Positions 35,589 through 43,899 of a stretch of DNA of 64,000 nucleotides are shown here, piece by piece. The stretch comes from Palsa-504 sp963818225. GTDB taxonomy: Bacteria; Actinomycetota; Actinomycetes; Streptosporangiales; Streptosporangiaceae. The notes beneath the pieces were generated by a model, which saw only the letters and a list, made by a program, of their open reading frames with translations, was not told the origin of the DNA and ran no database searches. Made by a program: the position numbers and the translations under genes. Location: contig CAWFRO010000013.1 of assembly GCA_963818225.1 (NCBI GenBank), positions 340,740-404,739 of the forward strand. The letters are read 5' to 3'. The first letter of the stretch is position 1. Each line of letters starts with the position of its first letter.

Positions 35589-35912
35589 CTACTCTGGCGC
35601 GGTCTCCTGCGCGATCCAGGCCAGGTAGTCCGGGTTGCCGTCGGTGATGGTCCGGGTCGAGATGCCGGGCACTTCGTAGGGGTGTTCCTGCTTGGCTAGC
35701 GCGACGATCTCTGCCACTCGGTCGCGCCGGGTGTGCAGGGACACCCGGCCCTCGGTGCGCTCGTAGATCTCGCCGCGCCATCGGTAGATCGACTGGACGG
35801 GCGCGAAGTTGTGCGCGCTGGCGCACAGCCGCTGCTCGACCAGCTTGCGGCTGAAGTCCTTCAGCCAGCCGGGGTCGGGGGCCGTGATGACGACTTCGCA
35901 CAGCTCAGTCAT
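35589..35912 (-). CDS. cutA: CutA1-family protein
   Basis: A 107-aa CutA1-like protein: CEVVITAPDPGWLKDFSRKL, then LVEQRLCASAHNFAPVQSIY and EHPYEVPGISTRTITDGNPD (with YLAWI following). CutA1 proteins are stable trimers linked to divalent-metal tolerance and signalling; the exact role is unclear. The ATG at 35912 overlaps the stop of the XRE regulator, so the two are translationally coupled. Such coupling to an AICE regulator suggests a role in element or host stress control. Confidence 0.87.
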   Translation of the reverse strand: MTELCEVVITAPDPGWLKDFSRKLVEQRLCASAHNFAPVQSIYRWRGEIYERTEGRVSLHTRRDRVAEIVALAKQEHPYEVPGISTRTITDGNPDYLAWIAQETAPE

Positions 35913-36519
35913 TGGACGTAGGCAACCCCTTCGCTGCTGATCAGGCTGGCCATGGTCTTCTCGGATTCCTCGTGGGTCTGGCCCATGGAGGCCCAGCCGG
36001 TCATGATCCGCCCGTCGAAGCCGAGGCCGACCCAGCGGCCGGACATGTTCAGCCCGTGCGGGTGCAGCACGAAGTACATCGTGCCCTTGGACCGGATCGA
36101 CCCGTCGTTGGCGGCGTACCAGCCCATCAGGACCTCGTTGTCCCACAGCCGCAGCTCGCCGCTCCAGTGGTAGCCGCCTTCGTCTTCGCTCAGGCCGCGG
36201 GTGATGGTGGCGACCTGGAGCAGGTCGCCTTCCTGCTTGATCTCGACCTGCTGGGAGGCGATCTTCTCCTCGCCGCTGCGGAGGTCTGCCAGGACGCCCA
36301 CCACACGCCGCCCAGCTTGATCCGGTGTGACGGCTTGCCCGCCAGCTCGGCGACGGAGATGCCGAGCGCGTCGGCGATGGCGACGGCGACGGACAGGAGC
36401 GGTTGCTGCTCGCCTGCTTCGTAGCGGCGGATCTGGCGGACATCGACGCCCGCTGCTGCTGCCAGGTCCTTCTGGGACATGCCGCGTTCGGTGCGGTGCT
36501 GGCGGATGACCTCGGACAT
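35909..36519 (-). pseudogene. XRE-type regulator of the AICE, frameshifted
   Basis: The N-terminal frame has a helix-turn-helix domain: MSQKDLAAAAGVDVRQIRRY, then EAGEQQPLLSVAVAIADAL. The C-terminal part (RSGEEKIASQQVEIKQEGDL, KGTMYFVLHPHGLNMSGRWV) lies in another frame and joins near 36285-36290 after WWASWQT, by a one-base loss. Without the shift this is a protein of about 203 aa. It is divergent from the element's small genes and faces an operator array, so it is probably their repressor. Confidence 0.75.
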
Positions 36520-36538
36520 TTCCACAGGTCAATCATAC

Positions 36539-36609
36539 GGACTAGTTCGTCCTTGACAAAGGACTCTTGAGTCCGCATTATGAGGACGTACAGGTCCTCT
36601 CAAGAGGAC
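36539..36609 (+). promoter_or_regulatory. Strong promoter embedded in an operator array
   Basis: TTGACA (36553-36558) and CATTAT (36576-36581) are 17 bp apart, a near-consensus promoter for the + strand genes. GGAC/GTCC half-sites surround it: GGACTAGTTCGTCC (36539-36552), GGACTCTTGAGTCC (36561-36574), GAGGAC-N6-GTCCTC (36582-36599) and GTCCTC-N4-GAGGAC (36594-36609). The XRE gene next to it is the probable repressor. Confidence 0.75.
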
Positions 36610-36665
36610 GAAATAGTCGTAGCAGAGTCAACTCGCTACGCACGGCACACAAGAAGGGCACCATC

Positions 36666-37027
36666 ATGCGACTTCGGATCGAGACGGACGGGTACCGGCT
36701 CCGGGCGGGCGGCCCGGCCAGGCCCAAGCAGGACTACCAGGACAAGGACAAGCAGGCCACGACGCCGGACGGGCGGCCGATCTGGGTCGTGCGGCTGACG
36801 CGTTCGACACGGACACCGAGCACGGATCAAGCGAGTCCATCTGGGTCGAGGTGGCTGGAGACAAGCCCGAGCTGACCGCAGATGAACTCGTGCAGATCGA
36901 CGGCCTGGTGTTCGCGCCGTGGATCAGCGGCCCGCAGCGCAGGGACCACAAGATCGTGCGCAACTTCCGCGCGGACGCCATCACGCTGGCCGCGGCCAGC
37001 GCCAAGCCCTCCATCCATGCGGCCTGA
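36666..37027 (+). pseudogene. AICE small gene 1, frameshifted
   Basis: From ATG 36666 the frame reads MRLRIETDGYRLRAGGPARP and GRPIWVVRL; a one-base loss near 36797 then moves the frame to DAFDTDTEHGSSESIWVEVA, TADELVQIDGLVFAPWISG, and the end SAKPSIHAA with TGA at 37025. The joined product is about 120 aa. Proteins with this pattern occur in pSAM2-like elements upstream of the transfer genes; the function is unknown. Confidence 0.65.
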
Positions 37028-37087
37028 GCCGGTCCCGGCCAGGCCAGAACCATCCCCTACCTCGCGATCACGACCAAGGAGAACCCC

Positions 37088-37447
37088 ATGACCAGCATCC
37101 ACACCTACGACCCCAGCACCGCAGGCCCGGCGCTGCCCGAGCTGCCGCCGCTGCCGCTCGGCGCGCTGGCGGTCGGCCTCGCCAACCTGCTCCAGGACGC
37201 GGCCCAGCTGCCGCAGCCCCGGTACATCGCCCTGTTCGATCCCGAGCAGATCAGCATGCAGTTCGCCCCGGTCCAGCCCAGCACGCGGGCCATCACCCGC
37301 TGGGCCCGGCGGTTCGGCGGCGTCGTCATCACCGAAACCCGCCAGGGCCCAGACGGACCCGAGACGTGGTGCACCGCGAAGTTCAGCTACTACGGCGTCA
37401 CCGTCAAGGCGTACGCCCGCATCCCCGCCGACCCGGCCAGCAACTAG
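37088..37447 (+). CDS. AICE small gene 2, function unknown
   Basis: A 119-aa protein, apparently intact, with AAGGAGAACCCC before the ATG. The middle reads LANLLQDAAQLPQPRYIALF and the end is CTAKFSYYGVTVKAYARIPA. It contains no motif I can tie to an activity. It lies in the same rightward unit as its neighbours. Confidence 0.6.
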   Translation: MTSIHTYDPSTAGPALPELPPLPLGALAVGLANLLQDAAQLPQPRYIALFDPEQISMQFAPVQPSTRAITRWARRFGGVVITETRQGPDGPETWCTAKFSYYGVTVKAYARIPADPASN

Positions 37448-37465
37448 CAGACCAGGAGAACCCTG

Positions 37466-37757
37466 ATGTATGACCGTGAAGCCTTCGACGTCGTCGCGAC
37501 CGACATCGCCCAGTGGCAAAGCGACGCGCTGCACCCTGCCGCTGCCCGAACTATCAGCCATGACGGCCATCTGGCAGAACAGCCTGATCGAGAGCCTGAA
37601 CGACTTCAACGCCAGCTACGCCTGCCACCACGACGGCGACGACCCGTCCGATGAGTTCAGGTACGCCATCGGCGAGGTCGCCCGGCGGGCCACCGCCATG
37701 GCGATCTTCGCCCTGGCCGCCGCTCAGCGCCTGCACATGGCGGCGCATCAGAACTGA
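37466..37757 (+). pseudogene. AICE small gene 3, probably frameshifted
   Basis: ATG 37466, preceded by AGGAGA, starts MYDREAFDVVATDIAQWQSD. Near 37535 an extra base in a CCC run seems to break the frame; the continuation is LPLPELSAMTAIWQNSLIES, NDFNASYACHHDGDDPSDEF and the helical end AAAQRLHMAAHQN. Alternatively the second part starts at its own ATG (37560). Confidence 0.5.
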
Positions 37758-37846
37758 CACACAGTGCCGGGCCTGGGGGACGGCCATCCCCCGGCCCGGC
37801 CAGCCAGAACCATCCCCTACCTCGCGAAAAGCAAAGGAGCTTCGGC

Positions 37847-38086
37847 ATGCCCAACGCTACCAGCGCCATGCCCGACGGCGTAGTCCTGGACTGGCGGCAC
37901 GGCAGCATCGGCCCGCTCGCACCCTGCGTGCTGTGCGGCGCCCGGACGGTGTGCCGGTCCCCGGTCAAGGACGTGCCCTGCCACAAGGCCTGCGCCGAGA
38001 CCTGGATCACCGGCCACGCCCGCGACGCATCTGACCGCGCCCGGCTGATCCGCGCCTACACCCCCGGCCGGGGTGAGCCGCGGTGA
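37847..38086 (+). CDS. AICE small gene 4, Cys-rich zinc-finger-like protein
   Basis: A 79-aa protein from ATG 37847, preceded by AAAGGAG. It has four cysteines in CVLCGARTVC and PCHKAC that could bind zinc. An overlap of 4 bp couples it to the next gene. Function unknown. Confidence 0.65.
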   Translation: MPNATSAMPDGVVLDWRHGSIGPLAPCVLCGARTVCRSPVKDVPCHKACAETWITGHARDASDRARLIRAYTPGRGEPR

Positions 38087-38257
38087 CCGACTTCCGGGTC
38101 CTGTACCACGCCCACTCTGCCCCGACTGCGGGTCCGTCGACATCACCGAATCCGAGGTCGAGACCGGCGACGGCATCACCGAGATCGCCCTGACCTGCCA
38201 GCGTGCGGCACCGCCTGGCCGGTGGCCTGCGTCGTGGACTGGAGCACCAGGTCATGA
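38083..38257 (+). pseudogene. AICE zinc-ribbon protein, twice frameshifted
   Basis: The product, restored over two one-base losses (near 38113 and 38203), would read MTDFRVLYHAHS, CPDCGSVDITESEVETGDGI, TEIALTCQR, then CGTAWPVACVVDWSTRS. This has the two CxxC-type pairs of a zinc ribbon (CPDC and CQRCG). It overlaps its neighbours on both sides by 4 bp, which fits a formerly intact, coupled gene. Confidence 0.6.
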
Positions 38258-38595
38258 CCGGGCAGCCCGGCGTCATCTACATGCTGCATTTCCACCAGCC
38301 CTACAAGCACGCCCGCCACTACGTCGGCTGGACCGACGATCTCCTCGACCGGCTCGACCGGCACGCCAGCGGCCACGGCGCCCGCCTGGTCGCGGTCATC
38401 ACCCAAGCCGGGATCGGCTTCACCCTGGTCCGCATCTGCGAGGGCACCCGCCGCACCGAGCGCGCCATCAAGAACGCCGGCGGCGCACCCCGGTACTGCC
38501 CGGCCTGCACCTCCCGGCCCTGGAACGGCCACTGGCAGGCCATGCCCGCCGACTTCATCCCCCGCACCTACCGCAATCTCGCCCAAAGGCGGTAA
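38254..38595 (+). CDS. GIY-YIG-like nuclease domain protein of the AICE
   Basis: A 113-aa protein from ATG 38254: GVIYMLHFHQPYKHARHYVG, matching a GIY-YIG core (GVIY and YVG), then LDRLDRHASGHGARL and VRICEGTRRTERAIKN. A CPAC pair follows. GIY-YIG proteins are single-domain nucleases; a catalytic Arg or Glu cannot be assigned with certainty, though R and E are present in the helix. It is one of the few element genes that looks intact. Confidence 0.72.
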   Translation: MTGQPGVIYMLHFHQPYKHARHYVGWTDDLLDRLDRHASGHGARLVAVITQAGIGFTLVRICEGTRRTERAIKNAGGAPRYCPACTSRPWNGHWQAMPADFIPRTYRNLAQRR

Positions 38596-38601
38596 CCCCT
38601 C

Positions 38602-39254
38602 ATGTCCAAGACCGCTAGCGCTGGCCGCGGCCAGCGGAACAACCCCTACCAGCTCGAGGAGCTGTTCGTCCAGCTTCCACCGCACCCCGGCAGGCATCGC
38701 CTGGCGGTGGCGCACCGAACTGGCCATCCTGGCCATCCTGACCGCCGTCCTGTGGCGGCTGGCCATCCTCATCACGATCACCTGGGCGGCCATCGTCCTG
38801 GCCGCGCTCGCTGGCGTGGTCCTGGGCGTGCCGCACTCCCGCCGGTTCATCACCCGGCGGTTCTGGTGCGTCCTGGCCCGGCACCGCCTCCAGCGGCTGT
38901 GCTACGAGGCCCGGCTGCACACCCGCGCCGGGCGGCTCCCGCTCATCTTGTGGACCCGGCCCACCCAGGTCGGCGAACGCACCTGGGTGCTGTGCCGCGC
39001 GGGCATCAGCGCCGAGGACTTCGAAGCCCACATCGGCGAGCTGCGCCGCCGCCTGCTACGCCCGCGACGCGCGGGTCACCCGCAACCGCCGCTGGTCCCA
39101 CCTGGTGACCATCGACATCATCCGCCGCGACACCCTCGCGGCCGCCAACACCATCACCTCCCCGCTGGCGCGGCTGACCGCGCACTACCAGCACCACCCC
39201 GCCCTGGCCCTCGTCGCCGATCTCCCCGGAGACGAGCACGACCCGGCCGCATAA
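38602..39254 (+). pseudogene. AICE membrane protein preceding the transfer ATPase, frameshifted
   Basis: Three frames join into one protein of about 216 aa: RNNPYQLEELFVQ, then FHRTPAGIAWRWRTELAILA with two membrane helices (LTAVLWRLAILITITWAAIV), VLGVPHSRRFITRRFWCVLA and CRAGISAEDFEAHIGELR; after about 39050, CYARDARVTRNRRWSHLVTI and DIIRRDTLAAANTITSPLAR. Shifts lie near 38673 and 39050. Equivalents sit just before the FtsK-like gene in pSAM2-type elements and form the membrane part of the transfer apparatus. Confidence 0.65.
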
Positions 39255-39334
39255 CCCCGACGCGGCGGTCCCCCGGGCACAGCCCGGGGGACCACCGCCC
39301 ACCCCCGAGACCGCCTCGGAAGGAGGCACCCGCC

Positions 39335-40160
39335 ATGACCACTACTGACACCCGGCCGCTGGCCACCGGTGCCGACGTTCCCGTTCTCCATGTTCGACCC
39401 GGTGCACCTGGGCCAGGACGAGTACGGCGAGCACGTCTACGTCAACCTGGCCGAACGCAACATGCTGCTCGGCGGCGAGCCCGGCGCGGGCAAGTCCTCC
39501 GGGCTGAACCTGATCACCGCGCACGGCGCGCTGTCGCATGACTGCAAGCTCATCCTGGTTGACGGCAAGCAGGTCGAGCTCGGCCCGTGGCGGGCCTGCG
39601 CCGACATGTTCATCGGCCCGTCCATCAAAGACGCCATCGACGCGTTCGAGGCCTTCCAGGCCATCATGAACACCCGCTACGACGACCTGCTGGCCGCCGG
39701 GCGGCGGAAGATCACCCGCGAGTCCGGCGAGCCGGTCTACCTGATCGTCATCGACGAGTACGCCTACTTCTCCGCCACCGTCGGCATCAAGAAGGACCGG
39801 GAGGACTTCGCCGCGCTCACCCGCGACCTGGTAGCCCGGGGCCGGGCGGCCGGGGTGATCATCATCCTGGCCACCCAGCGGCCCTCCCATCAGGTCATCG
39901 ACCCGTCGATGCGGGACCTGTTCGGCTACCGGTGGGCGTTCCGCTGCACCACCGACAGCTCCTCAGACACCGTGCTCGGCCAGGGCTGGGCCTCCGAGGG
40001 CTACACCGCCGCCGACATCGACCCGCTGGCCCGGGGCGTCGGCTGGCTGCTGTCCGAGACCGGCATCCCGCGCCGGATCAAGGCCGCCTACCTCACCGAC
40101 GACGACATCAAGTACCTGGCCGCCTACGCGGCCCGGCTGCGCGGCCAGGACGCCGCATGA
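39335..40160 (+). pseudogene. FtsK/SpoIIIE-type transfer ATPase of the AICE, 5' frameshift
   Basis: This family moves double-stranded DNA between mycelial cells. The main frame (from about 39369) has NMLLGGEPGAGKSSGLNLIT (Walker A), then DCKLILVDGKQVELGPWRAC, VYLIVIDEYAYFSATVG (Walker B) and RGRAAGVIIILATQRPSHQV (with RDLFGYRWAFRCTTDSSSD after). ATG 39335, with AGGAGG, is in another frame and joins with a one-base gain near 39367 to give TFPFSMFDPVHLG. If GTG 39369 is used instead, the ATPase may still be made. The 3' end overlaps the next ATG (ATGA). Confidence 0.78.
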
Positions 40161-40241
40161 ACCGCCCTGCACGCCCTGAACGGGCCACACGACACATCAC
40201 CAGCGGCCAGCCCGGCTGGCCAGAACACCGTCAAGAATCCG

Positions 40242-40508
40242 TTGACACCAAACCGCGCGCGGCGGCTGGTCGAGAACGACGAGTACGCCGCGTTCGCCCG
40301 CCGCGTCCTGCGGGCCTACGCCCGCCGCGTCGCCGCCGGCGACATCGAAGCCCTCACCCTCATGGTCGGCCTCGTCCGCCGAGATCGACGACCGCCATCG
40401 GCCAGGCCGTCACCGGCCTGCGCAGTCGGCTACTCCTGGGCCGAGATCGGCTCCCGGCTCGGCATCACCCGCCAGGCCGCCCAGCAACGCTGGGGCCAGG
40501 CATCATGA
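40242..40508 (+). CDS. AICE small DNA-binding-like protein
   Basis: An 88-aa frame from TTG 40242: RRLVENDEYAAFARRVLRAY, then DIEALTLMVGLV and, at the end, YSWAEIGSRLGITRQAAQQR, which is a helix-turn-helix of the sigma-like type common in AICE genes. The middle (RRDRRPPSARPSPACA) is unlike the family's expected EIDDA-QAV-GLR helix, which can be read in two other frames, so three compensating one-base changes are suspected. A longer form starting at ATG 40157 is possible. Confidence 0.55.
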   Translation: MTPNRARRLVENDEYAAFARRVLRAYARRVAAGDIEALTLMVGLVRRDRRPPSARPSPACAVGYSWAEIGSRLGITRQAAQQRWGQAS

Positions 40509-41933
40509 CCGCCGCGACAGCCGCTCTCGATCCCGAACCCCTCATCCCGGCTCGGGATCGGGGGCGACCGCCGACGACACCACCGCACCACAGGCGCGGA
40601 CTTCGGCCGCTGGGAACGCGAGTTCGCCGCCGACAGCGGCTGCTCGCACCCGATCCAGCTCCACAGCCGCACCGACATGATCGACCTGGCCACCGGCGAG
40701 CTGGCCCCCCTCTACGGCGCGGCGTCCACCGCCTGCGGCAACCGCCGCGAAGCCGTCTGCCCGTCCTGCTCGGCGGTGTACAAGCGGGACGCCCGCCAGC
40801 TCGTCCGCGCGGGCCTGGCCGGAGGCAAGGGCATCCCCGAGACGATCACCGCGCACCCGTGCGTGTTCGCCACCCTCACCGCCCCCTCCTTCGGCCCGGT
40901 CCACGCCCGCCGCCTGCGCGGCAAGACCGTGCTGCCGTGCCGCCCCCGCCGCGACGCCAACGCCCGGCGCTGCCCGCACGGCCGCGACATCTCCTGCCCG
41001 ACCCGGCACGTCGAGGGCGACCCCCGGCTCGGCCAGCCGATGTGCCCGGACTGCTACGACTACCAATCGGCCGTGCTGTTCAACGCCTACGCGGCGGACC
41101 TGTGGCGCCGGTTCGTCACCTACCTGCCCCGGCACCTGGCCCGGCTGGCCGGGGTCACCCAGAAGACCCTGCGGGCTCAGCTCCGCATCCGGTTCGTCAA
41201 GGTCGCCGAATACCAGGCACGCGGCGTGGTCCACTTCCACGCCGTGATCCGCCTGGACGCCCCCGCCGAGGACTACCAGCCCCCCGCCGCCCCGTACACC
41301 GCTGACCTGCTGTGCGACGCCATCGACCAGGCCGCCGCCGCCGTCCGCCTCGTCATCGACCACGACGGCCAGGCCGTGCGCGCTCGGCTTCGGCCCGCAG
41401 ACCGACACGCGGATCATCCGGCACGGCGCTGAGCTGCCCGGCACCGGCCAGGCGCTCAACGGGCAGGCGGTCGCCAACTACATCGCCAAGTACGCCACCA
41501 AGACCATCAGCGCCCCCGGCCTGCCCAGCCTGCGCATCCGCCGCGAGGCCGACATCGACCAGCTGCGCTGCTCGGCCCACTACCGGCGGATGATCACCGC
41601 CGCCTGGCAGCTCGGCAGCACCCGCACGCGGCCCGGTTCCGGGCCTGGGCGCACATGCTCGGCTACGGCGGGCACTTCCTGACCAAATCCCGCCGCTACT
41701 CCGTCACCTTCGGCCAGCTCCGCACCGCCCGCGCCGACCACCGCCGCGCCACCCGGCCCCCCGAACCCGGCCGCGACGCCTGGGGCCGGTCGCTCGATGA
41801 GACCGTCGTCCTGGTCCTCGGCACCACCTGGAGCTACGCCGGGGTCGGCCACGCCACGCCCGCCGCTGAGCTGGCCGCAGCATCCGCCGCCCGCGCCCGC
41901 GAGCATCCCAGGCCAGCCCACCATGCCATCTGA
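40505..41933 (+). pseudogene. RepSA-like HUH replication initiator, frameshifted
   Basis: Rolling-circle initiator of the AICE. The longest frame (40593-41385) reads DFGRWEREFAADSGCSHPIQ, then CPSCSAVYKRDARQLVRAGL, CPDCYDYQSAVLFNAYAADL and the metal-binding HUH motif GVVHFHAVIRLD. Another frame continues with FGPQTDTRIIRHGAELPGTG and the tyrosine motif NYIAKYATKTI near 41478; the third carries RAWAHMLGYGGHFLTKSRRY, to TGA 41931. Shifts lie near 41385 and 41637, and the first 80 bp are also out of frame. The full protein would be about 470 aa. Confidence 0.8.
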
Positions 41934-41961
41934 TCGACCAGCCGACCAGAAGGAGCAACCA

Positions 41962-42150
41962 TTGACGGTCAGTCCTATCGCTGATGACCGCTTGTGGACG
42001 GTCGAGGACCTGTCTGCCTTCCTCGGCATCCCGGTGACCACGCTTTACCGGTGGCGTCGATACCGTTGCGGACCGCCCTGTCACAGGGTCGGCCGCCACT
42101 TGCGGTACCTGCGCGAGGAAGTCATTGCCTGGCTCAAGGACCAGTCATGA
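41962..42150 (+). CDS. xis: Excisionase-like helix-turn-helix protein
   Basis: A 62-aa MerR-type helix-turn-helix protein: LWTVEDLSAFLGIPVTTLYR, WRRYRCGPPCHRVGRHLRYL, REEVIAWLKDQS. Such proteins act with the integrase as recombination directionality factors in pSAM2-type elements. AAGGAG lies just before TTG 41962; the overlap with the integrase ATG (ATGA) couples both. Confidence 0.82.
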   Translation: MTVSPIADDRLWTVEDLSAFLGIPVTTLYRWRRYRCGPPCHRVGRHLRYLREEVIAWLKDQS

Positions 42151-43221
42151 TCGGACGGCGCGGCAGCTCCTGGCGTGCTCGCTACCGTGGACCGGACGGC
42201 CGCGAGCGGAGCAAGAGCTTTGCGCGCAAGAGCGACGCTGAACGGTGGCTTACGCAGCAGCGCTCGCTGATGGCCCAGGGCGGCTGGACCGACCCGGCAC
42301 TGGGCCGCATCACCTTTGGTGAGTACGCCGAAGCGTGGCTCGAATCCCGGGCCGACCTTAAGCCCAAGACACGGCATCAGTACCAGTGGCTGATGCGTCA
42401 GCACGTAATGCCGACCTGGCGCACCGTGCCGATCGCTAAGGTCACCTTCGAGGATCTGACCCGATGGGTTTCCCGGCTATCGTCTCGACGGCCTGGGACC
42501 GTCTGCTATCCGGCAGTCTGTTTTTGTCATATCCGCCGCACTTGATCACGCGGTGCGAAGCGGGCGCATCCGCTCCAACCCGGCTCGGGGCCTGGGCCTG
42601 CCCCGGCCCACACGCCGCGACTACGTGTACCTCACTCACGGCCAGGTCCTCGCGCTCGCCGCCGAGGCCGGGCGCGGCCGACTGCTAATCCTGCTGCTCG
42701 CGTACACCGGCTTGCGCTGGGGCGAGGCTACCGCCCTGCGCGTTTGCGACATCGACCTCGACCGCCGCCGCATCGACGTCAGTCGCGCGTTCTCCGACGT
42801 GGGCGGCCGTGTCGTCCTTGGCACTCCGAAGTCTCATCTATCCCGGACGGTCCCGATCCCGCGGTTCCTGGCCGCCGAGCTCGCGACGGCCGCCGACGGC
42901 AAGCGCCCCGACGAGCTCGTGTTCACCATGCCCGGCGGCAGTGTGATGCGGCTGTCCAACTGGCGGCTCGGCGTCTTCGCGCCCGCTCGCAGCCGTGCCG
43001 GTCTCAGCGACCGGTTCCGGATTCACGACCTGCGGCACACGGCCGCGTCGCTGATGATCCAGGCGGGCTATCCGCCCAAGATGCTCCAGGAGATCATGGG
43101 CCATGCCAGCATCACCACGACCCTCGACCTGTACGGGCATCTATATCCCGGGCGAGATGGACCGCTACGCCGACCGCCTCGATGCAGGCGGCCGACGGGA
43201 CCGCTGATGCGGCCAAAATGA
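42147..43221 (+). pseudogene. int: Tyrosine integrase of the AICE, frameshifted
   Basis: Site-specific recombinase for the tRNA-Arg site. The N-terminal frame (SWRARYRGPDGRERSKSFAR, TFGEYAEAWLESRADLKPKT) breaks near 42485; restored, DGLGPSAIRQSVFVISAALD leads into the catalytic domain in the next frame: LLILLLAYTGLRWGEATALR (first Arg), then RIHDLRHTAASLMIQAGYPP (HxxR) and GHASITTTLDLYGH with the nucleophile Tyr. An extra G near 43150 changes the end after LYP compared with the relic at 32245. The nucleophile is upstream of this, so only the first shift must be fatal. Confidence 0.85.
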
Positions 43222-43277
43222 GGCCAGATGACGGGAAGAAGAGTGCAGGATGCGAAGTGACCAGAGCATCTACCTGG

Positions 43278-43330
43278 GAAGACGGTGGCGCGCTCGGAGG
43301 GACTCGAACCCCCAACCTTCTGATCCGTAG
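43278..43330 (+). repeat. Right att repeat, overlapping tRNA-Arg
   Basis: Identical over 53 bp to 32449-32501. It covers the 3' half of the tRNA up to the anticodon loop; integration leaves the tRNA intact at this end. Confidence 0.9.
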
Positions 43331-43361
43331 TCAGATGCTCTATCCGTTGAGCTACGAGCGC
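43286..43361 (-). tRNA. tRNA-Arg (anticodon ACG), with encoded CCA
   Basis: Read on the minus strand, acceptor GCGCTCG pairs with CGAGCGC; D arm GCTC..GAGC; anticodon stem TCTGA/TCAGA around loop CTACGGA, anticodon ACG; T arm GGGGG-TTCGAGT-CCCTC; discriminator G, then CCA. All stems close. Confidence 0.97.
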
Positions 43362-43899
43362 TGGTGCCTCGCTAGTTTACGACACTCTGAGCGCGCCTTG
43401 CGTCAACGAGCCAGAGCTCCTCATCGGTCCTCGAACAGGGCCCGGCCGTACACTCTGACTAGCCGGCGCGGATCAGGTCCGCGTTGCGGGGCCTGACTCG
43501 GCCCGCGCCGGTAAGGGTGAGCCGAACCTGATGGGCTGGCTCGGCGTCCTCGGGAACGCGTGGGGGGATGTCCGGCCTGGCCTAGTCGCGGCAGCCCGTG
43601 ACGGCCGGGCCGTGCTCCGCCAGCTCTTGCCCCGGTCTCGGGTAACGATGTGCAGCCACAACTCGGCCTGGTCCGCCGCATCCTCAGCGCACCGGAGGTC
43701 ACTGTGGCGCCGCGGTATCAACGCCTCCAGCTCTGCGCAGTTAGCGGATTGTCGCTCTCCGTAACGGAGAATGGTTTCGCAAGCACGCAAATGACGCACA
43801 GGCTTCGGCTGGTTGTGCTATGCATTCATTACCAATAGGCGTTTTAGGTTGATCTTGACAGGCTGGTGTGCTCTGCTGTGGCAGGTGAGTCGCTGATAC
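43362..43899. other. 538-bp gap without a supported gene
   Basis: Upstream of the tRNA-Arg gene, on the minus strand, TTGACG and TAAACT occur but with a long spacer (21 bp). Frames of about 80-110 codons exist on both strands (43473-43799 minus, 43531-43764 plus) without recognisable features. It may be old junction sequence beyond the tRNA. Confidence 0.45.

Larger units (their letters stand above)
32449..43330 (+). mobile_element. Actinomycete integrative element (AICE, pSAM2 type) in tRNA-Arg
   Basis: About 10.9 kb bounded by the 53-bp direct repeats. It has the usual AICE order: regulator, small genes, FtsK-like transfer ATPase, HUH Rep, excisionase, and tyrosine integrase next to the tRNA. 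Cargo at the left includes TMEM175- and DUF1345-type membrane genes. At least 13 one-base frameshifts interrupt its genes, so in this sequence it appears unable to replicate or transfer on its own. Confidence 0.88.

Noticed and set aside
36190..43200. Programmed frameshifting as an explanation for the AICE gene breaks
   Set aside because: The shifts occur in unrelated genes and in both directions without slippery heptamers or downstream hairpins, so decay or sequence error is simpler.
43203..43420. Protein ending GGTRTPNLLIRSQMLYP
   Set aside because: This is the well-known false translation of an antisense tRNA-Arg gene beyond the integrase end.
43473..43799. Open frame of 108 codons on the minus strand beyond tRNA-Arg
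   Set aside because: No ribosome-binding site, no recognisable motif, and a competing frame on the other strand.
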